From VGTK01 sp046327915 (GTDB lineage Bacteria; Desulfobacterota; Binatia; UBA12015), in the NCBI GenBank assembly GCA_046327915.1, contig JAXLXO010000008.1, positions 62,001 through 126,000 on the forward strand: a DNA stretch of 64,000 bases, given 5' to 3'. This document shows, in pieces, positions 19,589-29,190 of this stretch. A model generated the notes under the pieces. The model saw nothing but the letters and a program-made list of their open reading frames with translations. It was not told the origin of the DNA and searched no databases. Numbering within the stretch: the first letter of the stretch is position 1; each line of letters starts with the position of its first letter. The position numbers and the translations under genes are program-made.

Positions 19589-21550
19589 ATGCCGACGCAC
19601 CACCCACGGCGACTCGTCCGCTCCGCCGCAGCGATCGTCGTCGCGGCGTCGCTGCTGATCGCGAGCGCGGGCGACGCACGCGCAACCACCGCGAGCATCG
19701 CGCCCGACGGCAACGTGCTGGTCGACGGCACGCCGTTCTTCCCGATCGGCATCTATCACGTGTCGTGGATCGGGAACCGGCAGGGCGGCAAGGCCGTGCC
19801 GGATCTGCTGCTCGCCGCGGACGCGGGCTTCAACCTCTTCCACGCGACGATCGACACACGGGCCGACACGCAGGATCTTCTCGACGCCGCGGCCGCTCGT
19901 GGCGTGTACGTGATCGGCGAGACGCCGTGGCCGGAGAACGGACCCGGCGGCTTCGTGAACAAGTGGAAGAACGAGCCCGCGATGATCGGCTGGCTCCTCG
20001 CCGACGACTTCAACGCGCCCTACGCGGGGCCCGCGTACAACCATCCACCGTCGCAGCTCGCCGCGCGCCGCGCCGAGCTCGCGACGCTGGCGCCGCAGCA
20101 CCTCGGCTACGCGAGCGGCGGATCCTATCCCGGCTACCGCATCGCGGAGTTCGCCGGGACGATGGCCGTCATGGGGTTCCAGAGCTACCCGCTCGGCGCG
20201 CAGAACAGCCCCGACGAGTACGCGCTGCAGGAGAACGTCGACAGCTTCGACTGGGTGCGCGACCAGCTCGCCGGCCCCGGCCAGACCTTCATCGCCAACC
20301 CGCAGGCGTACAAGTGGGGCGGCAGCCGGTACCCGACGCCGCGCGAGGCGCGCAACCTGCTCTACGCGCCGCTGCTGCGCGGGGCGAAGGGCGTCATCTG
20401 GTACACGATGTGGGAGGGCTCGGACCGGTACCTGCCGAAGACCGCTCCCGACCTCTGGGCGGCGCTGCCCGAGCTCAATCGCGAGACCGCGACCCTCGCG
20501 CCGTTTCTGCTGCACGGCCTGCGCACGGAGATCGCGACCGGTGACGCACGCGTGCACGCCGCGCGCTGGGAGCTCGACGGGCAGACGCTGGTCCTCGTGA
20601 TCGGCACGCACCGCGGCGGCACGCGCAGCGTGACTCTGCCGCTGCCGCCGGAAGCGAGCGGTGCGGCGCACGCGCTCTTCCCGATGCGCGCGGAGACCGG
20701 CATGACGGTCGCGGCCGGCGCGCTGAGCGGCGGCGTCGGTCCCGAAGAGGTGCACGCGTACCTCGTCGACCACGCCGTTCCGGGCAACGCCTCGCCGACC
20801 ACGTCGTTCACGGTCACGCCGGATCCGCCGGCGTTCGGCGCAGCGGCGACGCTCGACGGGTCCGCGTCGTCGGACACGGACGGCACGGTCGGCGCGTGGC
20901 AGTGGGACTTCGGGGACGGCACGCGCGGCAGCGGCGCGATCGTCCATCACACGTGGGCCGCGCCCGGAACGTACGCCGTGCGCCTCGTCGCGCGCGACGA
21001 CGACGGCGCTCCCGCGACGGCCGTCGTGCCGGTCACGGTCGGCGTCACCGCACTCTGTCCCGCCGCTCCCGTCGCCGGCTGCCGGCGGGCGAGCAGCACG
21101 CTGTCGATCCGCGACGCGGGCAGCCCGGCGCGACGCACACTCGCGTGGACCTGGAAGCGTGGCGCCGCGTCGCTCGCCGAGCTCGGCGATCCGACGACGT
21201 CGACGGAGACAGCGCTCTGCGTCTGGGACGCGAGCGGACGCGTGCTCGCGACGTCGAGCCGGCCCGGCCCCGCGTGGCAGGCGCTCGGCAGCGCGGGCTT
21301 TCGTCTGCGCGATCCGTCGGGCGGCGCGGGCGGCGTGATCCAGGCGCGATCGAAGCCCGGCGGCGGCACCGCGGCGAGTCTCGTCGTCAAGGCAAAGGGA
21401 TCGCGGCTGCCCGCGGCGGCGCTTCCGCTCACCGCCCCCGTGACCGCGCAGCTCGTGACGAGCGGTGGCAGCACGTGCTGGGAAGGCGTCTACGCGCCGG
21501 GTGGATCGACCCGCAGCACGGCGACGTCGTTCCGCGGCAAGGACGGCTGA
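19589..21550 (+). CDS. Secreted glycoside-hydrolase-like TIM barrel with PKD and C-terminal beta domain
   Basis: A 653-residue protein with a Sec signal (ends near ARA-TT). Residues 35-290 look like a GH-A clan TIM barrel, with VDGTPFFPIGIYHVSW at strand 1, VIGETPWPEN, GWLLADDFNAPYAG (acidic pair near the acid/base position) and KGVIWYTMWEGSD near strand 8. A beta domain follows to about 400. A PKD domain is plain from GSASSDTDGTVGAWQWDFGDG to VRLVARDDDG. The last 170 residues form another beta domain with Cys residues and a CWEGVY...TSFRGKDG ending, possibly for surface attachment. The glycan target is unknown. Confidence 0.78.
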   Translation: MPTHHPRRLVRSAAAIVVAASLLIASAGDARATTASIAPDGNVLVDGTPFFPIGIYHVSWIGNRQGGKAVPDLLLAADAGFNLFHATIDTRADTQDLLDAAAARGVYVIGETPWPENGPGGFVNKWKNEPAMIGWLLADDFNAPYAGPAYNHPPSQLAARRAELATLAPQHLGYASGGSYPGYRIAEFAGTMAVMGFQSYPLGAQNSPDEYALQENVDSFDWVRDQLAGPGQTFIANPQAYKWGGSRYPTPREARNLLYAPLLRGAKGVIWYTMWEGSDRYLPKTAPDLWAALPELNRETATLAPFLLHGLRTEIATGDARVHAARWELDGQTLVLVIGTHRGGTRSVTLPLPPEASGAAHALFPMRAETGMTVAAGALSGGVGPEEVHAYLVDHAVPGNASPTTSFTVTPDPPAFGAAATLDGSASSDTDGTVGAWQWDFGDGTRGSGAIVHHTWAAPGTYAVRLVARDDDGAPATAVVPVTVGVTALCPAAPVAGCRRASSTLSIRDAGSPARRTLAWTWKRGAASLAELGDPTTSTETALCVWDASGRVLATSSRPGPAWQALGSAGFRLRDPSGGAGGVIQARSKPGGGTAASLVVKAKGSRLPAAALPLTAPVTAQLVTSGGSTCWEGVYAPGGSTRSTATSFRGKDG

Positions 21551-21552
21551 CG

Positions 21553-21577
21553 GCTCGGCGGGAGCATCACGCCGAGC
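21553..21577. terminator. Hairpin between convergent genes
   Basis: GCTCGGCG and CGCCGAGC form an 8-bp stem around a 9-base loop, three bases after the stop of the GH-like gene and nine bases before the stop of the convergent sulfatase-fold gene. It is a plausible shared terminator without a U tract. Confidence 0.5.
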
Positions 21578-21586
21578 GGCGCGCGC

Positions 21587-23086
21587 TCAGTGCGCGTAGC
21601 CCAGCGCCTCGAGCCGCTTCTTCATCTCGTCCGACACAGCACCCTTCTCGGGGGCGAGCGCGGGCTTTGCCGCGAGCTCGCGGCGATGCGCGTCGAGCGC
21701 CTGCTCGAGGCGCGCACGCTCCGCGGGGCGTGAGGACGCGACGTTCTTCTGCTCGGTCGGGTCGGCCTTCAGGTCGAAGACCTCGACCGAACCCGCGCGT
21801 CCGTCCTCGATCAGCTTCCAGCCCGGCGCGCGCAGCGAGTGCATCTGCGGGCTCCACTTGACGCCGCCCGCGAAGCTCTGCCCTGCACCGGCCCCGCCGT
21901 CCGCGCCGGCGAGCAGCGGCGACAGATCGCGCCCCTGCACCATCGGCGGAGACGCCGCGCCCGCCTGCCCGAGCAGGCTCGGCATGACGTCGATCAGGCT
22001 CACGATCTCCTGCACGCGGCGTCCACCGGATGCGCCGGCGGGCATGCGCACGATCAGCGGCACGTGCAGCTGGTGCTCGTAGAGCCGGAAGCCGTGGTCC
22101 CAGCCGCCGTTGTCGGCGAGCTCCTCGCCGTGGTCCGCGGTGATCACGACCAGCGTGCGATCGAGCGCTCCGGACTTCGCGAGCTGGTCGAGGAACGCGC
22201 CGAGCTGGCGGTCGAGCGCGTGCACGCCGGCCGCGTAGTGCGCGCGCCACGTCCGCAGGTCGCGCGCGCTCTCGCCGTTCACCCAGCTCGCGCGGCGCAG
22301 ATACGGACGCACGTGCGACAGCGTCGTGTCGTCGAGGATCCGCGACGGGCCGAGCCCCGGACTCTCGCGCACGGCCTCGTAATCGGCCTCCGGTGCGTCG
22401 TACGGACCGTGCACGTCCATCAGGTGCACGTAGGCGAAGAACGGCTGGTCCTTCGGACGCGCGTCGATCCACTTGCGCGCGGCGTCGAGCATGACGTTCG
22501 CGCGTGGCGGCAGCGGTCCGCCCTGACGCTGGTCGAAGACGTCGAAGCCCTGCGCGAAGCCGTGCTCGCGCAGCAGCCACGGGTTCGCGACGAACGCACC
22601 GGTCGCGTAGCCCGCCAGCTTCAGGCTCTCCGCGAGCGTCGCCGCCTCCTGCGGCAGGGCCTCGGTGCTCGTGCCGCCCTGCGCGTCCCCGTACTTGCCG
22701 TCGTGGCTCAGCACGCGATGCGTGTCGGGCGCGAGCGAGGTGAACAGCGACGCGATCGACGGCTTGGTCCACGGCGCCTGCGAGAACGCGCGCTCGAACT
22801 GCACCGACTGCCTCGCGAACGCGTCGATCGCCGGCGACACCGGGCCGTCGAAGCCGTACGCGCCGAGGAAGTCCGCGCGCAGCGTGTCCACCAGCACGAG
22901 CACGATGGACGGCGGCTCCTTCTTCGCGCCGGCGGGCTTCGCATCGGCGCGGGCGTCAAGTCGCAGCGGCGACCAGAGCGCCCCGCCGGCGACGATCGCC
23001 GTCGCGAGCAGCGCGAGCGCGATCCTGCGGACGCGCGGACGGGTCGCGACAGGAGAACGGGAGGTCGGCTGTGCGGCGGTGGGCAT
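21587..23086 (-). CDS. Sulfatase-fold (alkaline phosphatase superfamily) membrane-anchored hydrolase
   Basis: A 499-residue protein with an N-terminal membrane helix (21-37) and a sulfatase/arylsulfatase domain. Metal-site residues appear in IVLVLVDTLRADFLGAYG (Asp67, Asp72) and VITADHGEEL. FDLKADPTEQKN is the family's C-terminal element. The formylglycine motif C/S-x-P-x-R is absent: the aligned stretch is APWTKPSIASLF, with Thr107 at the nucleophile position. That is the residue used by phosphotransferases of this superfamily, so sulfatase activity is doubtful and a phosphodiester or phosphotransfer role is possible. The C-terminus ends EALGYAH. Confidence 0.85.
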   Translation of the reverse strand: MPTAAQPTSRSPVATRPRVRRIALALLATAIVAGGALWSPLRLDARADAKPAGAKKEPPSIVLVLVDTLRADFLGAYGFDGPVSPAIDAFARQSVQFERAFSQAPWTKPSIASLFTSLAPDTHRVLSHDGKYGDAQGGTSTEALPQEAATLAESLKLAGYATGAFVANPWLLREHGFAQGFDVFDQRQGGPLPPRANVMLDAARKWIDARPKDQPFFAYVHLMDVHGPYDAPEADYEAVRESPGLGPSRILDDTTLSHVRPYLRRASWVNGESARDLRTWRAHYAAGVHALDRQLGAFLDQLAKSGALDRTLVVITADHGEELADNGGWDHGFRLYEHQLHVPLIVRMPAGASGGRRVQEIVSLIDVMPSLLGQAGAASPPMVQGRDLSPLLAGADGGAGAGQSFAGGVKWSPQMHSLRAPGWKLIEDGRAGSVEVFDLKADPTEQKNVASSRPAERARLEQALDAHRRELAAKPALAPEKGAVSDEMKKRLEALGYAH

Positions 23087-23276
23087 GCGGGGCGACGAGC
23101 GGGGACGTTACCATCGGACGGGTCCGCGCGGCAGTCGGGATCGTGCGCGATCGTACGTTCGCGCGGCCATGCGATCGGCCAGCGCACCCGCGCGGTGGCG
23201 CGCACGCCCCGAGCCCGCACGACACAGGGGCGGCGCTTGCGCGCGTCGCGGCGCTGCGCTTCGTGGACGGTCGTCC

Positions 23277-24641
23277 ATGCCGCGTCCGCGACCCCTCCTG
23301 CCGCCTGCGGTGCGCATCGTCGTCGCGGCGCTGCTGCTCGGGATGGCCGCGGTCACGGCGTCCCGAGCGGCCGACGCCACGAGCGACGTCGAGCTTCGCC
23401 GCGCGCTCGACGACGTGCTCGCCTGCGAGCGTCGCGACGGCGGCTGGACCTACACCTGCGCGCCCGGTCCGGACGGCGCCGTGACGAAGATCGTGATCCG
23501 CGCGCAGCAGGTCGCGTCGCTGCTCGGCCTGCCGACGTGGGACCTGCTCGTGGTGCGCAGCCCGGGCACGCCCGCGGGCGGGCTCGTCCTGCTCGACGGC
23601 TTCCACCGCACCGGCGACGCGCGCTACCTCGCGGGCGCGCGCCGCGCCGGCGACGTCCTGGTCGCGACGCAGCTGTCGTCGGGCGGCTGGTCGTCGGAGA
23701 TGCCGGTGCACGGCGCGCGGCTCGCGCGCTGGTTCCGCTGGCTGAACCGCTGGACCGCGCTCGACGACGACGTGACCTCCGGCGCGGCGCGCTTCCTCGT
23801 CGCACTCTGGGCCGCGACCGGCGAGCCCGCGTACCGTGCGTCGGCGGAGCGCGCGCTCGACCTTCTGCTCGCGGCCCAGCTGCCGGGCGGCGCGTGGCCG
23901 CTCACGTGGCGCGAGCCGCGCTGGCTGCGCACCGTGTCGCCGAGCTTCGAGGATCTGCCCAGCACGAACGACGCGGCGACCGCGGGTCCGATCGTCGCGC
24001 TGCTCGACGGCGCGCGCCTGCTCGGACGCGCCGATCTGCTCGACGCCGCACGGCGCGGCGGCGACTGGCTCGTGCGCGTGCAGGGCGCGGCACCACAGGA
24101 CGCGTGGGCGCAGCAGTACGCGACCGACGGATCGCCTGCGCCCGGACGGCGCTTCGAGCCCGCGGGCCACGCGTCGTGGGAGACGCGCGAGATGCTCACG
24201 GCATTGCTCGCACTCGCCGACGAGACCGGTGACCGGCGCCACGACGACGCCGTCGCACGCGGCGCCGCGTGGCTCGCGCGATCCGCGATCGCCCCGGGCT
24301 GCTGGGCACGCCTCTACGAGCCCGGCAGCAACGCACCGCTGTACGTCGCACGCGACGGCACGCGCGTCGCGACCGCCGACCAGGCGAAGCGTCCCTACAA
24401 GTGGACCGGCGACTTCGGCATTCCCGCCCTGCTCGCCCGCGTCGCGCGCCGGCAGAGCGACCCCGGACGGACGCCGTCGGCGCCGCTGCCGCCCGAGCGC
24501 ATCTTCGGCGACGCGGGGGCCTGTCCGCAGGACGAAGCGTCCGGCGCCTCGACGGACGTCGGCACGGACGCCGTCCCGAGTCCGAGCCCGCGCGCGCGCA
24601 TCGCACGCGCGGCACGAATCCTCGCGAGCTCCGCGCTCTGA
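23277..24641 (+). CDS. Secreted alpha/alpha-toroid protein, pectate-lyase-10-like
   Basis: A 454-residue exported protein with a signal peptide (RIVVAALLLGMAAVTASRAA). The body is built of helical pairs with recurring Gly-Gly-Trp turns: ERRDGGWTY, LSSGGWSSEM, LPGGAWPLTW. STNDAATAGPIVALL sits where pectic acid lyases of family 10 have a TxDNxAT motif. These features fit Pec_lyase or a related terpene-cyclase-like toroid. Catalytic Arg and Asp positions cannot be confirmed by eye. The C-terminal 60 residues are low complexity. Divergent from the sulfatase-fold gene with a 190-base gap. Confidence 0.65.
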   Translation: MPRPRPLLPPAVRIVVAALLLGMAAVTASRAADATSDVELRRALDDVLACERRDGGWTYTCAPGPDGAVTKIVIRAQQVASLLGLPTWDLLVVRSPGTPAGGLVLLDGFHRTGDARYLAGARRAGDVLVATQLSSGGWSSEMPVHGARLARWFRWLNRWTALDDDVTSGAARFLVALWAATGEPAYRASAERALDLLLAAQLPGGAWPLTWREPRWLRTVSPSFEDLPSTNDAATAGPIVALLDGARLLGRADLLDAARRGGDWLVRVQGAAPQDAWAQQYATDGSPAPGRRFEPAGHASWETREMLTALLALADETGDRRHDDAVARGAAWLARSAIAPGCWARLYEPGSNAPLYVARDGTRVATADQAKRPYKWTGDFGIPALLARVARRQSDPGRTPSAPLPPERIFGDAGACPQDEASGASTDVGTDAVPSPSPRARIARAARILASSAL

Positions 24642-24720
24642 GGCACGCGCGTTCCGTTCTCGAGACGGGCACGTCGGCGGGCGCTTCCGCGCGGCGTCGC
24701 CGGCGGCCTCGGCCGGTCCG

Positions 24721-25827
24721 CTAGCGGGCGGCCGGCCCACCCGCGTGCGCCGTCATCCGGCGCTTCAGCCATGCTTGACGGCCCTCGATCGGCTCCACGA
24801 TGCAGCCCGGCGCCGTCGGATCGGCGCAGCAGCGCTCGAGCTCCGCGACGTCGCGATCGTAGATCACGTTCCACTCCTCCTCGGTGAGCTCGTTGCCCGG
24901 CGGCATCCAGACGTCGTTCGGATACGTCTCGGCCCACGGGCTCTCGACCTTCGGACCGTCCGTCATCGCCGTGCCCGCGGCCGCGCCGAGCCGTCCGTGC
25001 GGCGCGCGCGCGATCGACTGCAGCATCTTCGCGGGCTGCTCGCCGAACAGGCCGACGACGCGCGTCCCGCAGGTGTTCAGCGAGCCGATGCGGTGGCATC
25101 CGGTGCACGTGTTGCCGCGCGTCGAGATCGCCATCGGCTTCGGCCACGCGGCGAACGGGCCGCCGACGTCGACCGAGTGGAAGCCCCACGGATCGGCCGG
25201 CAGCTGCTCGGTCTGCGCGATCCACGGCGTGCGCATCCACGGATCGCTGTCGTGGCACATGATGCACTCGTGATCGGCGATCTCGGCCGGCGTCGCCCAC
25301 AGATCGCGCGCCGCGACGTTGCCTTCGGGCGGCGTCTCCTCGCTCGGCGGCGGCACGCGCCGTCCGTCGTCGCCGTTCGGGTCGTCGCCGAAGTTCTTCG
25401 AGATGAAGAAGCACGTGCTGCCCGTCGGCACGTCGTGCATGATGATCTCCATCGAATCGAAGAACGGGCTGTCGATCGGACGGATGTACATGCGACGGCA
25501 GAACAGGATCATCTGCACGTCGTCGTCGCGATACGTCCGCACGCGCGAGTACGGCGTGCACTGGCCGTCGGACTTCTCCGGGTACGGCAGATACGCCGGA
25601 CGGTCGCACGTCATGTGGCGCGTGTACGTCTCGGGCGTCCGGCCGCCGACGGTGATCGGCACGACGTCGCCGTCGAGGCAGTTGAACGGCGGCGCCTCGG
25701 CGATCAGCTTCGCGCAGTCCCTGCCGTACCGAACGACGTCGTACGCGTCGTCGGCGGCGCGCGGCTTTGACGGCACGAGCAGCAGCATCGTCGCGAGGGC
25801 GACGGTGAGCGCGCGCACGGTGCTCAC
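24721..25827 (-). CDS. Dihaem c-type cytochrome partner of molybdenum hydroxylase
   Basis: A 368-residue exported protein with signal peptide (residues 1-24, ending PRA-AD). Two c-haem sites are visible, CIMCH (188-192) and CTGCH (241-245). Several further Cys (38, 50, 74, 90, 110, 139) may form disulfides in the N-terminal half. The GTG start at 25827 overlaps the stop of the 2Fe-2S gene by four bases (GTGA), so the two are translationally coupled. The context points to an electron acceptor for the periplasmic Mo enzyme, passing electrons towards the respiratory chain. I do not recognise a named family for the N-terminal part. Confidence 0.8.
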   Translation of the reverse strand: MSTVRALTVALATMLLLVPSKPRAADDAYDVVRYGRDCAKLIAEAPPFNCLDGDVVPITVGGRTPETYTRHMTCDRPAYLPYPEKSDGQCTPYSRVRTYRDDDVQMILFCRRMYIRPIDSPFFDSMEIIMHDVPTGSTCFFISKNFGDDPNGDDGRRVPPPSEETPPEGNVAARDLWATPAEIADHECIMCHDSDPWMRTPWIAQTEQLPADPWGFHSVDVGGPFAAWPKPMAISTRGNTCTGCHRIGSLNTCGTRVVGLFGEQPAKMLQSIARAPHGRLGAAAGTAMTDGPKVESPWAETYPNDVWMPPGNELTEEEWNVIYDRDVAELERCCADPTAPGCIVEPIEGRQAWLKRRMTAHAGGPAAR

Positions 25828-26345
25828 GCGACCAGCCCGGGCGTCGCGAGGATCACCTGCCGGATGGCGCGGTAGTAGCGGACGTAGCCGGTGCAGCGGC
25901 AGACGTGCTGCCCGACCGCGTCGTGGATCGCGGCGTCGACGTCCCCCTTCGCCACCGGGCTGCGCTTCAGCCGGTCGAGCAGGCAGTACGACGCCATCAG
26001 GAATCCCGGCGCGGAGTAGCCGCACTGGAACGAGAAGTTCTCGAGGAACGCCTTCTGCAGCGGGTGCAGCTCGCCGTCCTTGTCGAGGCCCTCGACCGTC
26101 GTCACGATCTTGCCGTTGACGTCCGACAGCGGTGTCGTGCACGAGCGGATCGCCTCCTGGTGCCCGCCGGGGACGCGCTGGATCGCGACCGTGCACACGC
26201 GGCACACGGCGATGCCGCAGCAGAACTTGGTGCCGGTGAGACCGACCTCCTCGCGCAGGAAGTCGACCAGCTTCAGGTTCTCGTCGATGTCCGCGCGATG
26301 GAACTTCTCGTCGTTGATCGTGACGTCGAACTCGATGCTCGCCAC
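25824..26345 (-). CDS. (2Fe-2S)-binding subunit of xanthine-oxidase-family dehydrogenase
   Basis: A 173-residue iron-sulfur subunit. The plant-ferredoxin-type cluster ligands are in KFCCGIAVCRVC plus the downstream RSCTTPL Cys. The second, helical cluster uses FQCGYSAPGFLM and HVCRCTGYVRY. The normal CGxCxPG element reads CGYSAPG, so the usual middle Cys is Ser here and the spacing should be checked; the second cluster may have altered ligands. No signal is present, as expected if it is co-exported with the Tat subunit. The GTG start at 26345 lies 13 bases after the Mo subunit stop. Confidence 0.88.
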   Translation of the reverse strand: MASIEFDVTINDEKFHRADIDENLKLVDFLREEVGLTGTKFCCGIAVCRVCTVAIQRVPGGHQEAIRSCTTPLSDVNGKIVTTVEGLDKDGELHPLQKAFLENFSFQCGYSAPGFLMASYCLLDRLKRSPVAKGDVDAAIHDAVGQHVCRCTGYVRYYRAIRQVILATPGLVA

Positions 26346-26358
26346 CGCGTCTCCTCCG

Positions 26359-29064
26359 TCAGGCCAGGGCGGCCCGGACCGCGTCCGGGGTGATGGGCAG
26401 CGCGTAGAAGCGCTTGCCGGTCGCGTGCGCGACGGCGTTCGCGACCGCGGGAGCGACCGAGCAGAACGCGACCTCGGCGATGCCGCGTGCCGGCGCGTCG
26501 GGCGACTCGGGCGGCAGGATGACCTTCTCGATGCGGTCGATCGCGCAGTCGGCGGCGAGCGGCACATGGTAGCGGTTCAGGTTCCAGCGTCCGTCGGACG
26601 CGCCGTCCTCGTATGGGGGCAGGCTCTCGAGCAGCGCGAAGCCGACGCCCATCGCGAAGGACCCCTCCATCTGGCCCTCGACGAAGTCGCGCACCAGCAC
26701 GCGGCCGGGTGCCAGGTAGTACGCGCCGTCGACGATCTGCACGTCGCCCGTGCGCCGGTCGACCTCGACGCCGAGCAGGCATCCGGCCGCACCGAAGGTC
26801 TGCCCGTTGCCCTCCCACATCGACTCGACGGTGAAGAGCTGCGGGTTCGCGCGATCGACGAGCTGGTAGTCGGCGGCGCCGCCGCGGCGCACGGCGAGGC
26901 CGTCGAGCGGCCAGCGGCGCGTCGTGCCGTCCACGGTGAAATCCGCCTCGACCCAGCGTCCGCTGAAGAACGCGTGCGTCATCGCCGCGACGACGCGGCC
27001 GTCGTCGTGCGCGCGGCGCGCGATCGCGGCGAGCGGCAGCGGCTTGAAGCCTCGCGCCGACAGCGCGCCGTCCTTCCACGCGACGTCCCCGACACCGAGC
27101 TTTGCCGCCTTCGGTCCCCACAGCGCGCGCGCCGCGGGCAGCAGGCCGGTCTCGAACAGCAGCTGGCTCGTCTGCTCGACACCCGCGACCCAGCGCGACG
27201 ACGTCGTCGCCGCCTTGTGCGACATGAACGTGATCGGCGTCCAGCGCGGGTTGTCCTTCTGCTCGTCGAACGACTCGACCATGTCGAGCTTCTTGAAGAT
27301 CGCGATCTCGCCGGTCTTCACCTCGTCGGCGTTGGCGCCGAGAGCGCGCGCGGTCGAGATCGCGAGCGTGGTCGCGGTGCCGGTGCCCATGTCGACCGCG
27401 TGGCTGGCGACGGTGATCTTCCCGTCGCGATCGACCTCGACCGCCTGGAAGACCGCGTCGGCGCCGGTGCCGTAGTTCTTCATCGCGAGCGCGAAGCCGA
27501 CGCCGTACGCGTGATCGCTCGAGCCGCGGGCCACGCGCTTGCGCTCGCGATCGCGCCACAGCGGGTGTGCGATCGCGCGCCTGCAGATCTCCTGCATGCC
27601 GGGTGGCGCGTGCGGCGCCCCGGTGACGATCGACCAGTCGGGGTGCAGGACGTTGCGCAAGCGAAGGTCGATCGGGTCGGTCTTCAGGTCGGCCGCGACC
27701 TCGTCGATCATCGACTCGATCGCGAACGCGGAGAACTCCGCGCCGAAGCCGCGCATCGATCCGGCGACGACCGAGCGCGTGTGCTCGGCGCGCGACCAGA
27801 TGTCGGCGAGCGGGAAGTCGTAGGCGCCGGCGCCCATGATGCCGGCCACCTGTGCGACGTACGCGCTGACGTTGATGCGTCCGCCGCCGTTCAGGAAGGT
27901 GTGGTTGCGCACCGCCTGGAAGCGTCCGGCGTCGTCGACCGCCATCGCGAGCTCGACCTTCGAGGAGTGACGCTTGACGCCGGACTGGAACTGCTCGAAG
28001 CGGTCGAACGCGATGCTCACCGGCCGGTCGGAGTACGCGGCGGCGAGCCCCAGATACAGGCACAGGATCGAGGTGTCGCGACCGCCGAAGCCGCCGCCCG
28101 GATAGCACGCGGTGAAGTGCACGTTCTCGACGCCGATCGTGCAGCCCTCGGGCGCGAACAGCGCCGCGGCGCCGGCCGCATCGTACTCGGGCGACTGGCT
28201 GCCGATCAGCAGGTGCAACGTCTTCGTCGAGCGATCGAGCCACGCCAGACCGGACTCCGGCTCCATGAACATCGGGTCGGTCATCTGCGTGACGTAGGTG
28301 CGCTCGTGCACCTTCCACCCGGCGTCGGCGATCCTCCTCGAGATCTGCTCGACGTACTGCATCGCGTCGGCGTTGCGCTGTCCGGGCTCGCTCGGACGGA
28401 CCGGACCGCCGATCGTCTGCGCGAACTTCTGGCGCACCGCGAACGGCTCGCGGCCGTCGCGCACGACGTGGATGATGCTGGTCTCGGGCTCGAAGTACGA
28501 CGTGCCGGGAAGCGGCGCCTCGCCGGCGGTGACGATCGCCTGCGGTGCGTAGCGCAGGTGCGGACGGGCGCGCTGCAGGGTGTAGTAGTCGTCGTAGAAC
28601 AGCAGCGCGACGGGCTGTCCGAGGTAGTCCGGACGCTCGCCGAGCGGGACGAGGTACTTGCCCTCGGGGTAGTCCTCCTTCGCGACGCCGATGCGGTCGC
28701 GCGCGACGTCCGCCGACGTGACGACGCGCTTCGGACGCAGATCCGGCGGCAGGAACTCCGTGCTGACGCCGCTCACCACGCGATCCGCGAACGCGGCGCG
28801 CAGGATGAACACGTGCTGCTCGGGAACGGGCCAGCCGGGCAGGTCGCGCGCCTGGAAGTCGCGCGCGTAGATCTTCTTTCCGGTGACCTTCGCGAGACCG
28901 TCGATGCGGTAGCGGGCCGCGCCCGGCGCGCCCTTCCAGCCTCCCGGCGGGTCCATGATCGCGGCCTGCGCCTGCGCGGAGTCGAGGAACGCGACCCGCG
29001 ACACGACGATCGCGATCCCGCTCGCGGCGGCGTTGCGGAGAAACTCGCGTCGGGTCTGGCTCAC
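26359..29064 (-). CDS. Tat-exported molybdopterin-binding subunit, xanthine dehydrogenase family
   Basis: A 901-residue Mo hydroxylase large subunit. A Tat motif TRREFL (4-9) and a hydrophobic stretch ending AQAQA give export in a folded state. YRIDGLAKVTGKKIYARDF opens the aldehyde-oxidase a/b hammerhead domain. GGGFGGRDTS, GSMRGFGAEFSAF and VDMGTGTATT are the Mo-pterin loops. The catalytic Glu is kept in GIAEVAF near the C-terminus. The family hydroxylates aldehydes or N-heterocycles with water-derived oxygen. The length and Tat signal recall periplasmic IorB/NicB-like enzymes that hand electrons to cytochrome c. The substrate is unknown. GTG 29064 is chosen from the Tat motif. Confidence 0.88.
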   Translation of the reverse strand: MSQTRREFLRNAAASGIAIVVSRVAFLDSAQAQAAIMDPPGGWKGAPGAARYRIDGLAKVTGKKIYARDFQARDLPGWPVPEQHVFILRAAFADRVVSGVSTEFLPPDLRPKRVVTSADVARDRIGVAKEDYPEGKYLVPLGERPDYLGQPVALLFYDDYYTLQRARPHLRYAPQAIVTAGEAPLPGTSYFEPETSIIHVVRDGREPFAVRQKFAQTIGGPVRPSEPGQRNADAMQYVEQISRRIADAGWKVHERTYVTQMTDPMFMEPESGLAWLDRSTKTLHLLIGSQSPEYDAAGAAALFAPEGCTIGVENVHFTACYPGGGFGGRDTSILCLYLGLAAAYSDRPVSIAFDRFEQFQSGVKRHSSKVELAMAVDDAGRFQAVRNHTFLNGGGRINVSAYVAQVAGIMGAGAYDFPLADIWSRAEHTRSVVAGSMRGFGAEFSAFAIESMIDEVAADLKTDPIDLRLRNVLHPDWSIVTGAPHAPPGMQEICRRAIAHPLWRDRERKRVARGSSDHAYGVGFALAMKNYGTGADAVFQAVEVDRDGKITVASHAVDMGTGTATTLAISTARALGANADEVKTGEIAIFKKLDMVESFDEQKDNPRWTPITFMSHKAATTSSRWVAGVEQTSQLLFETGLLPAARALWGPKAAKLGVGDVAWKDGALSARGFKPLPLAAIARRAHDDGRVVAAMTHAFFSGRWVEADFTVDGTTRRWPLDGLAVRRGGAADYQLVDRANPQLFTVESMWEGNGQTFGAAGCLLGVEVDRRTGDVQIVDGAYYLAPGRVLVRDFVEGQMEGSFAMGVGFALLESLPPYEDGASDGRWNLNRYHVPLAADCAIDRIEKVILPPESPDAPARGIAEVAFCSVAPAVANAVAHATGKRFYALPITPDAVRAALA

Positions 29065-29190
29065 GATGCGCTGCTCGCGCCGGCGTGAGCGGACGCCCTC
29101 GCCCTGCGTACGCGCTGGGTCATGAGGAGCCATCGGCGGATCGCGCCCGCCGATTAAGCGAATCGCCGCGCCGAGCCGTGAAACCTCGCG

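Noticed and set aside
21587..23086. Naming this gene an arylsulfatase
   Set aside because: The formylglycine Cys/Ser is absent, with Thr in its place.
26080..29088. 1002-codon open frame antisense to the molybdopterin subunit
   Set aside because: Composition is Arg/Asp/Ala-rich without motifs, and the opposite strand has a full set of Mo-hydroxylase motifs and a Tat signal.
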